In this document: piece after piece, positions 9,883 through 18,962 of the stretch | How the letters are laid out: every line of letters begins with the position of its first letter | Numbering within the stretch: the first letter of the stretch is position 1 | Assembly: GCF_001293775.1 (NCBI RefSeq) | Contig: NZ_LGLN01000045.1 | Span: 22,747 to 86,746, forward strand | Direction of reading: 5' to 3' | DNA length: 64,000 bases | Origin: Pseudomonas syringae pv. cilantro | Lineage (GTDB): Bacteria > Pseudomonadota > Gammaproteobacteria > Pseudomonadales > Pseudomonadaceae | Translations under genes and position numbers: made by a program | Notes under the pieces: generated by a model | Told to the model about the DNA's origin: nothing | Database searches by the model: none | What the model saw: the letters and a program-made list of their open reading frames with translations, nothing else

Positions 9883-10428
9883 GTGAACGCAGTAGCCACA
9901 CAATTGCCGGAAGTCCTTATTCTGGAACCCAGGGTTTTTGGTGATGAACGAGGCTTTTTCTATGAAAGCTTCAACGCCAAAGCCTTTCAGGAAGCCACCG
10001 GCCTGACCCGGCAGTTTGTGCAGGACAACCACTCGCGCTCGCAACAAGGCGTGCTGCGCGGCCTGCATTATCAGATCGAAAACGCCCAGGGCAAACTGGT
10101 GCGCGTCACCGTCGGCAAAGTGTTGGATGTGGCTGTGGACATCCGCCGCAGTTCGCCGAACTTCGGTCAGTGGGTCGGCGTCGAGCTGTCCGCTGAAAAC
10201 GCCCGTCAGTTGTGGGTTCCGGAAGGGTTTGCGCATGGTTTCGTGGTACTCAGCGAGCATGCCGAGTTCCTCTACAAGACCACCGACTACTACACGCCTT
10301 CGGCCGAGCGCTGCATTGCCTGGGACGATCCGGACCTGGCCATCGACTGGCAGCTGGACGGCCAGCCGAGTCTGTCGGCCAAGGATCAGCAAGGCAAGCG
10401 CCTGAAAGAAGCCGATCTGTTTCCCTGA
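9883..10428 (+). CDS. rfbC: dTDP-4-dehydrorhamnose 3,5-epimerase
   Basis: RfbC (RmlC) epimerises dTDP-4-dehydro-6-deoxyglucose at carbons 3 and 5 in the rhamnose pathway, directly after the rfbB product. The chosen start is GTG 9883, preceded by GGGGAAG, giving 181 residues, the normal size. An upstream GTG at 9832 would add 17 non-conserved residues. The cupin-fold signatures FGDERGFFYESF, FVQDNHSRSQQGVLRGLHYQ and the later FAHGFVVLSEHAEFLYKTTDYY are all present, including the catalytic His and Tyr region. Confidence 0.95.
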   Translation: MNAVATQLPEVLILEPRVFGDERGFFYESFNAKAFQEATGLTRQFVQDNHSRSQQGVLRGLHYQIENAQGKLVRVTVGKVLDVAVDIRRSSPNFGQWVGVELSAENARQLWVPEGFAHGFVVLSEHAEFLYKTTDYYTPSAERCIAWDDPDLAIDWQLDGQPSLSAKDQQGKRLKEADLFP

Positions 10429-10439
10429 GCGAATGACCA

Positions 10440-10470
10440 CAGGCACCGTGGCGCAATGTCCGGGTGCCTG
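10440..10470 (+). terminator. Possible hairpin end of rfbBC transcript
   Basis: CAGGCACC (10440-10447) and GGTGCCTG (10463-10470) form an eight-base stem with a 15-base loop just past the rfbC stop. There is no T run after it, so it is a weak terminator candidate or an mRNA-stabilising hairpin. Confidence 0.35.
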
Positions 10471-10590
10471 ACACGTCGGCGGCGGGCATAATACGCGCCT
10501 GATGCCCACGTCAGGATCGACCGGGTGTTTCTGTTGCCCGTTGCGACTCCTCGCAACCGGCATCGTCAACCCTTCGGCGACGGCCAATCG

Positions 10591-12405
10591 ATGACCATGA
10601 CCCCCACTCTGCCGCCCCGCCCCCGCTGGCGCAGCCTTGCCCTGTTGGCGCTGTGCCTGGCGCCGCTGCTGTGGCCGCTGGAACATCTGGCCGAGCGCTA
10701 TTACCGCAACGTGCTGGCCAACCAGAACCGTCAGACCCTCGACCTGTACGTCGCCAACCTGCTGGGCACCCTGCACCGCTACGAAACCCTGCCGCAGATT
10801 CTAGGCGACCTGCCCGCGTTACGCGGCCTGCTGGCCGACCCCAAAGACAGCACGACGCTGGAAAACGCCAATCGCTTGCTCAGCGACATCACGCGCCAGA
10901 CCGGCGCGGACGTCATGTACCTGATGGACGCCAACGGCCTGACCCTGGCCGCTTCGAATTCGGAGCAGAAAGACAGCTTCATCGGCCGCAATTTCTCGTT
11001 CCGTCCGTATTTCATCGATGCGCTGGCGGGCCGGACTGGACGCTTCTTCGGCTTGGGCACCACGTCGGTCAAGCGCGGCTACTTCTTCGCCGCGCCAGTG
11101 CGCGACGGTGATCGGGTCATCGGCGTGCTGGTGATCAAAGTCGATCTGGACCACACCGAGACCCTGTGGGGCAAGACACCCGAACAACTGCTGCTGACCG
11201 ACCAGAATGGCGTGGTGATTCTGACCTCCAACCCCGAATGGCGCTTCCGGGCGACCCGTGACCTGTCGGAGGAAGAGAAAAAATCCATCACCGCCATCCA
11301 GCCCTATCCGACCCGTGATCCGCGACCGTTGCGAATCGATGAACATGCCTGGCTGACCCAGACCCAAGTCATCGAAGAAACCGGCTGGAACGTGAACATA
11401 CTCGCCCCGCGCGCCCTGATCGACCGGCCGGTACGCACCGTGCTGGCGATTGGCGGCGCGACACTTCTGGTGCTGATGCTGCTGTTGGGCCTGATGATGC
11501 AGCGTCGTCGCCATTACCTGGACCGTATCGCCTTCGAAGCCAAAGCACGGCGCGAGCTGGAAATGCGCGTGATCGAACGCACCAGCGATCTGGAAGGCCT
11601 CAACAGCCGCCTGCGTCAGGAAGTGCTGGAGCGCGAACAGGCGCAACAGGAACTGGTGCAGGCTCAGGACGAACTGGTCCAGACCAGCAAACTCACCGCG
11701 CTGGGCACCATGTCGGCGAGCATCAGCCATGAACTGAACCAGCCGCTGGCCGCCATCCGCAGTTACGCGGAGAACGCCGAAGTGCTGCTCGATCACCAGC
11801 GCACCGAAGAGGCGCGCGGCAACCTCAAGCTGATCAGCGAACTGACCGGGCGCATGGCCTCGATCATCGCTCACCTGCGCGCCTTCGCCCGACGCGACCG
11901 TCACGCGCCTGAAAGTGTCGCGCTGCAACCGGCGCTGGACGACGCGCTGGCACTGCTGGCCAAGCGGCGGCGGGCCATGGAAGTCGAGCTGATCCGCGAT
12001 CTGCCGGACGCGACGCTGTGGGTGCAGGCTGGCGAGACCCGTTTGCGACAAGTGCTGGGCAATCTGCTGGCCAACGCGCTGGACGCCCTTACCGAAAAAG
12101 GTCCGCCGCGCAGGCTGTGGATAAGTGCCGAGCAAACCGCCGAGGGCGTCAACCTGTACATTCGCGACAACGGCCCCGGTTTTTCTCAGGAAGCACTGGC
12201 GCGGGCCCGCGAGCCGTTCTTCACCACCAAAACGCGTACTCAGGGCCTTGGGTTGGGCCTGGCGATTTGCGATACGCTGATGCGTGCGCTGGGCGGCGAA
12301 TTGCTGTTCGCCAACCATCCCGGCGGCGGCGCGCTACTTACCCTGCGCCTGCGTGCGGGGGCTTCCGGGGCCAATCTTCAAACGCCAGAGGACCTTTCCG
12401 CATGA
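10591..12405 (+). CDS. dctB: C4-dicarboxylate sensor histidine kinase
   Basis: DctB is an inner-membrane sensor that detects succinate, fumarate or malate in the periplasm and phosphorylates DctD. The 604-residue reading from ATG 10591 gives an N-terminal membrane helix (about residues 13-31), a double-PAS/dCache periplasmic region of about 260 residues (SNSEQKDSFIGRNFSFRPYF is typical), and a second helix at about 290-310. A coiled coil and the H box SASISHELNQPLAAIRSY with the phospho-accepting His380 follow, then the ATPase boxes DNGPGF and GLGLAI. The start lacks a clear ribosome site and is chosen because it places the helix at the N-terminus. The stop overlaps the dctD start by four bases. 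Confidence 0.9.
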   Translation: MTMTPTLPPRPRWRSLALLALCLAPLLWPLEHLAERYYRNVLANQNRQTLDLYVANLLGTLHRYETLPQILGDLPALRGLLADPKDSTTLENANRLLSDITRQTGADVMYLMDANGLTLAASNSEQKDSFIGRNFSFRPYFIDALAGRTGRFFGLGTTSVKRGYFFAAPVRDGDRVIGVLVIKVDLDHTETLWGKTPEQLLLTDQNGVVILTSNPEWRFRATRDLSEEEKKSITAIQPYPTRDPRPLRIDEHAWLTQTQVIEETGWNVNILAPRALIDRPVRTVLAIGGATLLVLMLLLGLMMQRRRHYLDRIAFEAKARRELEMRVIERTSDLEGLNSRLRQEVLEREQAQQELVQAQDELVQTSKLTALGTMSASISHELNQPLAAIRSYAENAEVLLDHQRTEEARGNLKLISELTGRMASIIAHLRAFARRDRHAPESVALQPALDDALALLAKRRRAMEVELIRDLPDATLWVQAGETRLRQVLGNLLANALDALTEKGPPRRLWISAEQTAEGVNLYIRDNGPGFSQEALARAREPFFTTKTRTQGLGLGLAICDTLMRALGGELLFANHPGGGALLTLRLRAGASGANLQTPEDLSA

Positions 12406-13787
12406 GTTCGGACACAGCCATCGACAGCCAGATTCAAGTGGTGCTGATCGACGACGATTCGCACCTGCGCCAGGCATTGCGCCAGACACTGGACCTGGCC
12501 GGTCTGAACGTTCTGTCGCTGCCCCAAGCCACGGGCCTGGCCGAACGCATCGGTCGCGACTGGCCGGGCGTGGTGGTCAGTGATATCCGCATGCAGGGCA
12601 TGGACGGTCTGGAGCTGCTCGATCAACTTCACGAACAGGACCCGGACCTGCCGGTGCTGCTGATCACCGGCCATGGCGATGTGCCGCTAGCGGTGAAAGC
12701 CATGCGCGCCGGAGCTTACGACTTTCTGGAAAAACCCTTCGCCAGCGATGCCATGCTCGACAGCGTGCGCCGCGCCCTGGCATTACGCCGACTGGTGCTG
12801 GATAACCGCAGCCTGCGTCTGGCATTGAGCGACCGCCAGCAACTGAGCACCCGGTTGATCGGCCAGTCGCCGTCAATATTGCGTCTGCGCGAACAGATCG
12901 GCGCCCTGGCCGGAACGCGCGCCGATGTGCTGATTCTGGGTGAAACCGGCGCCGGCAAAGAAGTCGTCGCCCGCGCGCTGCATGATCTGTCCAACCGCCG
13001 CAGCGGCCCATTCGTGGCGATCAACGCCGGGGCGCTGGCTGAGTCGGTGGTTGAAAGCGAACTGTTCGGCCACGAGCCCGGCGCGTTTACCGGCGCGCAG
13101 AAGCGGCGTATCGGCAAGTTCGAGTTTGCCAACGGCGGCACGTTGTTTCTTGATGAAATCGAAAGCATGAGCCTGGATGTACAGGTCAAGCTGCTGCGCC
13201 TGTTGCAGGAGCGCGTGGTTGAGCGGATGGGCAGCAATCAGCAGATCCCGCTGGATATCCGTATCATCGCGGCGACCAAGGAAGACCTGCGTCAGGCGGC
13301 TGATCAGGGCCGCTTCCGGGCCGACCTGTATTACCGGCTGAACGTGGCTTCGCTGCGTATTCCACCGTTGCGCGAGCGCGGTGAAGATGCGCTGATGCTG
13401 TTCGAGCACTACGCCGATGCGGCCAGCATGCGCCACGGCATTCCCAAGCAGGAGCTCAAGCCGGGCCAGCGGGCGCTGTTGTTGCGCCATAACTGGCCGG
13501 GCAATGTCCGAGAACTGCAAAACGCCGCCGAACGCTTCGCGCTGGGGCTGGAACTGGAGCTGGAAGGCGCGGATGCCGAGCAGGCTCCGCCGCCGGGCGG
13601 AGGCTTGAGCGACCAGGTGGAAAGCTTCGAGCGAGCGTTGATCGCCGCCGAACTGGCGCGTCCGCACAGCTCGGTGCGCAGCCTGGCCGAAGCGCTGGGC
13701 GTACCACGCAAAACCCTGCACGACAAACTGCGCAAGCACGGTCTGAGTTTTGGCGACAGCAGCGGAGCCTCCGATGACACCGATTGA
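12402..13787 (+). CDS. dctD: C4-dicarboxylate transport response regulator, sigma-54 activator
   Basis: DctD activates sigma-54 promoters, classically that of the dicarboxylate carrier dctA. The 461-residue protein has a receiver domain with the phospho-accepting Asp61 (VVSDIRMQGMDG) and a linker. It then has a AAA+ domain with Walker A GETGAGKE and the sigma-54 contact loop GAFTGA at residues 227-232. A Fis-type helix-turn-helix lies at the C-terminus (VRSLAEALGVPRKTLHDKL). Its start overlaps the dctB stop in ATGA, so translation is coupled. dctA is not in this window. Confidence 0.92.
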   Translation: MSSDTAIDSQIQVVLIDDDSHLRQALRQTLDLAGLNVLSLPQATGLAERIGRDWPGVVVSDIRMQGMDGLELLDQLHEQDPDLPVLLITGHGDVPLAVKAMRAGAYDFLEKPFASDAMLDSVRRALALRRLVLDNRSLRLALSDRQQLSTRLIGQSPSILRLREQIGALAGTRADVLILGETGAGKEVVARALHDLSNRRSGPFVAINAGALAESVVESELFGHEPGAFTGAQKRRIGKFEFANGGTLFLDEIESMSLDVQVKLLRLLQERVVERMGSNQQIPLDIRIIAATKEDLRQAADQGRFRADLYYRLNVASLRIPPLRERGEDALMLFEHYADAASMRHGIPKQELKPGQRALLLRHNWPGNVRELQNAAERFALGLELELEGADAEQAPPPGGGLSDQVESFERALIAAELARPHSSVRSLAEALGVPRKTLHDKLRKHGLSFGDSSGASDDTD

Positions 13788-14247
13788 GTCCGAAGACAAA
13801 GCAGCCCGCGAGCTGGAACGGGTGCTGCACCACGACATTCCGCTGACCCGCGACATGGGCATGCGGGTGATCGACTGGCGCAACCATACGCTGCGCTTGC
13901 ACCTGCCGCTGGCCCCCAACGTCAATCACAAGAGCACGCTGTTCGGCGGCAGCCTGTATTGCGGCGCAGTGCTGGCAGGCTGGGGCTGGTTACACCTGAG
14001 GCTGCACGAAGTGGGGATCACCGATGGGCATATCGTAATTCAGGACGGGCAGATCAGTTATCCACTGCCGGTGCGCAGCGATGCGATTGCCCGGTGCGAT
14101 GCGCCGGAGGTGGCCCAGTGGGAGAAATTCATCACCACCTACCAACGCCGAGGTCGCGCCCGCCTGACGCTGCACACCGGCATTACAGCGCAGGACAGCG
14201 ACGAACAGGCCGTGCGGTTTGTGGGGCAGTTTGTGTTGCACAGGTGA
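13774..14247 (+). CDS. YiiD C-terminal-type putative thioesterase
   Basis: A 157-residue protein resembling the hot-dog thioesterase domain found at the C-terminus of YiiD (MnaT-like proteins). The recognisable part is PNVNHKSTLFGGSLYCGAVLAGWG followed by VIQDGQISYPLPVRSDA, which fits a 4HBT-type fold with the NHxxTxFGG motif. It presumably hydrolyses an acyl-CoA, but the substrate is unknown. The ATG at 13774 has GGAG upstream and lies inside the end of dctD, overlapping by 14 bases. It is therefore likely cotranscribed with dctBD, although no metabolic link is apparent. Confidence 0.8.
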   Translation: MTPIESEDKAARELERVLHHDIPLTRDMGMRVIDWRNHTLRLHLPLAPNVNHKSTLFGGSLYCGAVLAGWGWLHLRLHEVGITDGHIVIQDGQISYPLPVRSDAIARCDAPEVAQWEKFITTYQRRGRARLTLHTGITAQDSDEQAVRFVGQFVLHR

Positions 14248-14346
14248 GGCCAGCGCACGAAAGCTCATCGTCTGAACCATAGTCTTCGCGATCCGCATGG
14301 TTGACGAAGCTGATGTGGGAGTGAGCTTACCCCGGCGTGAACGGCT

Positions 14347-15189
14347 TCAGGACTGTGCCAGTACCAGCAGTTTCTCGCGCCAGGCGGCGTTGGCGGGCAG
14401 GGCCAGGAAGAACGGGTTGAGCAGCGATTCGCGGGGTGGGTAGCTGAAAGGTTTGCCGTCCAGTTGCAACACCGCACCTCCAGCGCCTTCAAGCACGCCT
14501 TGTGCCGCCGCGGTGTCCCACTGCGAGGTCGGGGCCAGCCTTGGATAGCAGTCGGCAGCGCCTTCGGCCAGCAGGCAGAACTTCAGTGAACTGCCGATAT
14601 TAGTCAATTGCAGCGGTCCAAGCCCGTTCGCCAGGCCGGCCAGCAAATGCTCTTGCTCGGGGCTGGAATGGCGGCGGCTGGCGACAACGGTAAACGTCTG
14701 CCCGTTGCCGATCTCATTGCGCACCGCAATCGGCTCAACGTGATCACTATCATCGCTGCGCCAGGCGCCCAGCCCGGCACCGCCGAAATAACAACGGTTG
14801 TTGGTCGGCATCGAGACCACACCGAACACCACGCGACCGTTCTCTATCAGTGCGACGTTGACGGTGAACTCTTCACTGCCGGAAATGAATTCCTTGGTGC
14901 CGTCCAGCGGATCGACCAGCCACCAGCGCTCCCACGTCGCCCGCTCACTGAGCGGGATGTCGGCGTCCTCTTCGGACAGCACGTGAATGCTTGGATCAAG
15001 CGCTTGCAAGCCCTCGACCAGCACCTGATGGGCGGCCAGATCGGCGGCGGTTACCGGGGAATCGTCCGTTTTGGTGGTCACGGTGACGTTGGCGCGCCAG
15101 AACGGCAGGATCACGTCCCCGGCCAGTCGTGCCAGCTCTATCACCGGGGCGAGCAGCGGATGGGGCAGGTTTTTCAGCGAATCGGTCAT
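14347..15189 (-). CDS. cysQ: 3'(2'),5'-bisphosphate nucleotidase
   Basis: CysQ removes the 3' phosphate from PAP or PAPS, a by-product of sulphate assimilation, at the inner face of the membrane. It is an inositol-monophosphatase-fold enzyme needing magnesium. The 280-residue protein shows the metal-binding motifs LSEEDAD, WLVDPLDGTKEF and WDTAAAQGVLEGAGG, and the early DDSPVTAADLAAH. It overlaps the stop of nudE by four bases (ATGA), so the two are translated together; the nudE-cysQ arrangement is common in Pseudomonas. Confidence 0.95.
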   Translation of the reverse strand: MTDSLKNLPHPLLAPVIELARLAGDVILPFWRANVTVTTKTDDSPVTAADLAAHQVLVEGLQALDPSIHVLSEEDADIPLSERATWERWWLVDPLDGTKEFISGSEEFTVNVALIENGRVVFGVVSMPTNNRCYFGGAGLGAWRSDDSDHVEPIAVRNEIGNGQTFTVVASRRHSSPEQEHLLAGLANGLGPLQLTNIGSSLKFCLLAEGAADCYPRLAPTSQWDTAAAQGVLEGAGGAVLQLDGKPFSYPPRESLLNPFFLALPANAAWREKLLVLAQS

Positions 15190-15749
15190 GGCTGGAACAG
15201 TCCACGCTGGGTCAACAGGTCACGGGTGAGGTACAGCGCCGCCAGCGCGCGGCCTTCGCTGAACTGGGCATTCTGCGCCAGGCTCGACAGTTCCCGAAGG
15301 TTGATCCGGTCGACCCGAATCGGCTCGGGCTCGTCACCTTCCAGCCGCTCCTCGTAAAGGTCGGTCGCCAGCACCACCTTGATTTTCTGGCTCATGTAGC
15401 CCGGGGACAGCGACAGCTCGGTAAGCAACTCCAGATGGCGCGCACCAAACCCGGCTTCTTCCTTGAGTTCACGGTTGGCGGCGTCCAGCACGTCTTCGCC
15501 CGGCTCGATCAAGCCCTTGGGCAAAGACAACTCGTACTCATCGGTGCCACCGCAATATTCTTCGATCAATACAGCGTGGTCGGCATCCAGCATGGCCACG
15601 ATCATCACTGCGCCGGGGCCGCCTTTGCTGGCCAGACGCTCGTAGGTCCGCTCGACGCCGTTGGTAAAGCGCAGTTGCAGCTCTTCAACGCGGAACAGAC
15701 GACTGCTGGCAACGATTGCACGAGCAAGTACGGTAGGTTTCTGACGCAT
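15186..15749 (-). CDS. nudE: ADP compounds hydrolase, Nudix family
   Basis: NudE hydrolyses ADP-ribose, NADH and diadenosine polyphosphates to mononucleotides, a housekeeping role in nucleotide clearance. The 187-residue protein carries the full Nudix box beginning at GLIEPGEDVLDAANRELKEE and closing AGFGA, with its glutamates in place. The N-terminus (FRVEELQLRFTNGVERTYER) matches the family. Located first in a two-gene operon with cysQ. Confidence 0.94.
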   Translation of the reverse strand: MRQKPTVLARAIVASSRLFRVEELQLRFTNGVERTYERLASKGGPGAVMIVAMLDADHAVLIEEYCGGTDEYELSLPKGLIEPGEDVLDAANRELKEEAGFGARHLELLTELSLSPGYMSQKIKVVLATDLYEERLEGDEPEPIRVDRINLRELSSLAQNAQFSEGRALAALYLTRDLLTQRGLFQP

Positions 15750-15847
15750 GACAGGCTCCTTTACATGAGCGAGGTACTATACCGAGCTTTTCCTGAAGTC
15801 TGTGTCGGATATGCTTGCCCGACACCCACCCCCCTGACGAGGCCAGA

Positions 15848-16510
15848 ATGCTTTCCATGCCCTGGAGCGAAATCGATACCGTCCTGCTGGATATGGACGG
15901 CACGTTGCTCGACCTGCATTACGACGAACACTTCTGGATGCAACACCTTCCGCAGCGTTACGCCGAATTACATGGCGTCAGCTTCGCCATGGCCTGGCTG
16001 GAACTGAAACCATTGTTCGAAAACAACGCGGGCACGCTCAACTGGTATTGCCTGGATTTCTGGAGCACCGAGCTGAAATTATCGGTGCGCGACCTGAAAC
16101 GTGAAATCGCGCACATGATTGCTCTGCGCCCCGATGCAGAAACCTTTCTGGCCGCCATCAAGGACGCCGGCAAGCGCGTGATCATGATCACCAACGCGCA
16201 TCGAGATTCATTGTCGCTGAAAATGGAGCGCATAGAACTGGCGCCCTACTTCGAGCGCATGATCAGCTCCCATGACTACGGTTTCCCGAAGGAAAACCAG
16301 CAATTCTGGGACGCCTTGCAGGCCGAAACCGATTTTGATCCGGCACGCAGCCTGTTTATCGACGACACGCTGCCCGTCTTGCGCAGCGCTCAGAAATTCG
16401 GCGTTGCTCACTTGTTGGCCGTCAGCCAGCCGAACAGCCAGAAAGGCCCGAAAGACACCGAAGAGTTTGCCGCAGTGGACGACTACCGCGAGCTGATCAA
16501 GGGGTTGTGA
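15848..16510 (+). CDS. yrfG: GMP/IMP nucleotidase, HAD family
   Basis: A haloacid-dehalogenase-fold phosphatase similar to E. coli YrfG, which dephosphorylates GMP and IMP. The 220-residue product has HAD motif I as LLDMDGTLLDL, motif II as MITNAH, and motif III/IV near FIDDTLPVL. The reading from ATG 15848 has GAGG upstream; an earlier start at 15815 would add non-conserved residues. It is transcribed away from nudE and ends at a shared terminator with the convergent LysM gene. Confidence 0.9.
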   Translation: MLSMPWSEIDTVLLDMDGTLLDLHYDEHFWMQHLPQRYAELHGVSFAMAWLELKPLFENNAGTLNWYCLDFWSTELKLSVRDLKREIAHMIALRPDAETFLAAIKDAGKRVIMITNAHRDSLSLKMERIELAPYFERMISSHDYGFPKENQQFWDALQAETDFDPARSLFIDDTLPVLRSAQKFGVAHLLAVSQPNSQKGPKDTEEFAAVDDYRELIKGL

Positions 16511-16515
16511 CACTG

Positions 16516-16544
16516 ACAGGTGCCCGCCTGAAAGTGGGCACCTG
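16516..16544. terminator. Hairpin between convergent genes
   Basis: ACAGGTGCCC and GGGCACCTGT form a perfect ten-base stem with a nine-base loop just after the yrfG stop, with TTT following on the plus strand. It lies between two convergent genes and may end both transcripts. Confidence 0.7.
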
Positions 16545-16551
16545 TTTAAGA

Positions 16552-16989
16552 TCACCTGGGAATACGAAGCTTCTGACCCGGATAAATCTTGTTTACGTCC
16601 TTGAGCATCGGCTTGTTGGCTTCGAATATTTTCTGGTACTGGTTGGCATCGCCATACACGCGCTTGGAAATAGCGCTGAGGGTGTCGCCCGACTTCACTT
16701 CGACGTATTGAGGTTCAGCAGTCTCGCCGCCCGCAACAGTCATTTGGTCGTCGACTTTATCCACGCCATGAATATTGCCCAGCGTCACGACAATCTTTTC
16801 CCTTTCCTCCTGATTGGCGACCTGGCCTTTGACGATCACAGTGCTGCCGTTGACTTCGGTCTGCACATTGGGATTGCCCAGACCGACTTTGAAAATATGC
16901 TCTTTCAGCACTTCGTCGGTAGCCTTGTCTGACGTCAGCACGTCCAGAATTTTCTCGCCTGCTTCTTTGATAAAACTGATAAGGCCCAT
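16552..16989 (-). CDS. kbp: BON and LysM domain protein (Kbp/YgaU-like)
   Basis: A 145-residue protein with an N-terminal BON domain (about residues 20-85, with NVQTEVNGSTVIVKGQVANQ) and a C-terminal LysM domain (about 95-144, YVEVKSGDTLSAISKRVYGD). The E. coli counterpart YgaU/Kbp binds potassium in the cytoplasm. There is no signal peptide, in agreement with a cytoplasmic protein despite the peptidoglycan-type LysM module. Length and domain order match the family. It is monocistronic. Confidence 0.9.
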   Translation of the reverse strand: MGLISFIKEAGEKILDVLTSDKATDEVLKEHIFKVGLGNPNVQTEVNGSTVIVKGQVANQEEREKIVVTLGNIHGVDKVDDQMTVAGGETAEPQYVEVKSGDTLSAISKRVYGDANQYQKIFEANKPMLKDVNKIYPGQKLRIPR

Positions 16990-17140
16990 TCTCTAGATCT
17001 CCCATAGTGTGGTTCAAGGAATGCCGCTATAACTGTAGCCCTTATAAATCAAGGCCTGCAGGCTTCCGACCAACGTTGCTCGACCATGGTTCAGCCTGAA
17101 CGCGTAGAATCGGCGGCCTGGACTGCCCACCGGAGAGAAT

Positions 17141-18022
17141 ATGGACATCAAGCAACTCAAATTTCTGATCGCCCTCGATGAAACGAGACACTTCGGCCAG
17201 GCGGCTGCGCGCTGCAATATCACCCAGCCGACGCTGTCGATGCGTTTGCGCAATCTGGAAGAAGAGCTTGGCTTGCCGCTGGTCAATCGCGGCCAGCGCT
17301 TTGAAGGTTTCACGGCGCCCGGCGAACGGGTGCTGGCGTGGGCGCGCACGGTACTGGCCGCTTACGACGGCTTGCAGGCCGAAGCCGCCGCGTGCCGAGG
17401 CCATCTGGTCGGCACCCTGCGCCTGGGCGTGGTGCCACTGTCGAGTTTCGATCCGTTGCCGCTGTTGCACCGGCTGCATCAGATGCACCCCAACCTGCGC
17501 TTCGAGCTGTCATCACTCAGTTCCGAACAAGTGCTTGAGCAATTGGCGAGCAATCGCATCGATCTGGGCGTGTCTTATCTGGAGCGACTGGACAACGAGC
17601 GTTTCGATTCGCTGACCCTGGACGACACGCGCATGGGGTTGCTGTACGACCAGCGGCATTTTTCGTTTGGCGAAAAACCGCTGAGCTGGGCGGATCTGGT
17701 CGAGCTGCCCTTGGGCATGCTGACCAGCGGCATGCATTTTCGCCAATCGATCGACCATAACTTCCACAGTCGCAATCTGCAGCCTCATCCGCTGATCCAG
17801 ACCGATGCCGTTCATCAGTTGCTGCAAGCGGTGCATGGCGGGTTCTGTTGCGCAATCATGCCGCTGGACGGTGGCCTGGAAACGCTCACTGAACATTTGC
17901 GCCTGCATCCGATTGCCGATGCGCGCACGTTGGCGCGGCTCGGGCTGATCATGCGCCGCAGTGCGCCGCGTTCTGCGCTGGCTGAAGCATGTTTTGCGCT
18001 GGTCGCGGAAATACCCCGTTAA
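17141..18022 (+). CDS. LysR family transcriptional regulator
   Basis: A 293-residue LysR-type regulator. The helix-turn-helix lies at about residues 1-60 (MDIKQLKFLIALDETRHFGQ, then AAARCNITQPTLSMRLRNLE), followed by the effector-binding domain. It is just upstream of, and on the same strand as, fdhD and a molybdopterin oxidoreductase, so it may regulate those genes. That is inferred from position only. The GAGAGAATATG context at the start gives a plausible ribosome site. Confidence 0.88.
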   Translation: MDIKQLKFLIALDETRHFGQAAARCNITQPTLSMRLRNLEEELGLPLVNRGQRFEGFTAPGERVLAWARTVLAAYDGLQAEAAACRGHLVGTLRLGVVPLSSFDPLPLLHRLHQMHPNLRFELSSLSSEQVLEQLASNRIDLGVSYLERLDNERFDSLTLDDTRMGLLYDQRHFSFGEKPLSWADLVELPLGMLTSGMHFRQSIDHNFHSRNLQPHPLIQTDAVHQLLQAVHGGFCCAIMPLDGGLETLTEHLRLHPIADARTLARLGLIMRRSAPRSALAEACFALVAEIPR

Positions 18023-18125
18023 AACGCTGATCGACGTTATCTATCGAGGCATCAGCACTAGCGATTAGACGATATGCAATAAGACGCCTAGTCTTGCAGA
18101 TGTCAATCTGCCGGTACTTAAGCCC

Positions 18126-18962
18126 ATGCCCGTTACGCGCAAGGTCAGCTCGGCGCCCGTTCCTGCGCCCGCCCCCGACGCAAGTCAGTCTTACAGCTAC
18201 TCGAATCTCGAGGGCAAGGACGCTGCACGCAACGCGCTTGCCGAAGAAGTGGCGTTGGCCATCGCTTACAACGGCATCAGCCAGGCCGTCATGCTGGTCA
18301 GCCCGACCGACCTGGAAGACTTCATCGTCGGCTTCAGCCTGGGCAGCGGCATCATTGCATCGCCCGATGAAATCTACGACTTCAAACTCAGCGGTTGCGG
18401 CTCGGCGATGCAGGCCGAGGTCGAAATCGCCAGCCGCGCGTTCTGGGAGCTCAAGCAGCAGCGCCGACAAATGGCCGGCACCAGCGGCTGCGGATTGTGC
18501 GGTGTTGAAGCGGTCGAACAGGCGCTGCCGAAACTGAACGTCCTGCCCGGCGCGCCCTTGCCGCCGATTGAATGGCTGGAAGGCCTGCGCCAGCGCATCG
18601 GCGAATTCCAGCCCCTCGGCCGCCATTGCGGCGCCGTACACGCGGCGGTGTTCATGGACGGCAATGGCCAGTTGCTGCTGGGCCGTGAAGACATCGGCCG
18701 CCACAACGCGCTGGACAAGCTGATCGGCGCACTGGTGCGCCAAGGCATTTCGACTGTCGGCGGCGCGGCTATCGTGACCAGCCGCTGCAGCCTGGAACTG
18801 ATTCAGAAAGTATTGCGCGCCGGCATCCAGACCCTGGTCAGCCTGTCTTCGCCCACCGGACTTGCCCTGCAATGGGCTCGCCGTCACAACCTCAATTTAA
18901 TTCACCTGCCGCAGCACAGTGCGCCGCGGGTTTATAGCCCTGCGATGGAGATTCAACCGTGA
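18126..18962 (+). CDS. fdhD: Formate dehydrogenase accessory sulfurtransferase
   Basis: FdhD carries sulfur from IscS to the bis-MGD molybdenum cofactor, which formate dehydrogenase-type enzymes need. The 278-residue protein contains the catalytic CGxC pair at Cys122 and Cys125 (TSGCGLCGVEA), the GSGII and GCGSAM glycine stretches, and the end block GREDIGRHNALDKLIG typical of the family. The stop overlaps the start of the downstream oxidoreductase by four bases (GTGA), consistent with FdhD maturing that enzyme. Confidence 0.94.
   Translation: MPVTRKVSSAPVPAPAPDASQSYSYSNLEGKDAARNALAEEVALAIAYNGISQAVMLVSPTDLEDFIVGFSLGSGIIASPDEIYDFKLSGCGSAMQAEVEIASRAFWELKQQRRQMAGTSGCGLCGVEAVEQALPKLNVLPGAPLPPIEWLEGLRQRIGEFQPLGRHCGAVHAAVFMDGNGQLLLGREDIGRHNALDKLIGALVRQGISTVGGAAIVTSRCSLELIQKVLRAGIQTLVSLSSPTGLALQWARRHNLNLIHLPQHSAPRVYSPAMEIQP

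Noticed and set aside
16990-17140. Long frames around the kbp-lysR spacer as genes
   Set aside because: They read across the starts of recognised genes and lack ribosome sites.
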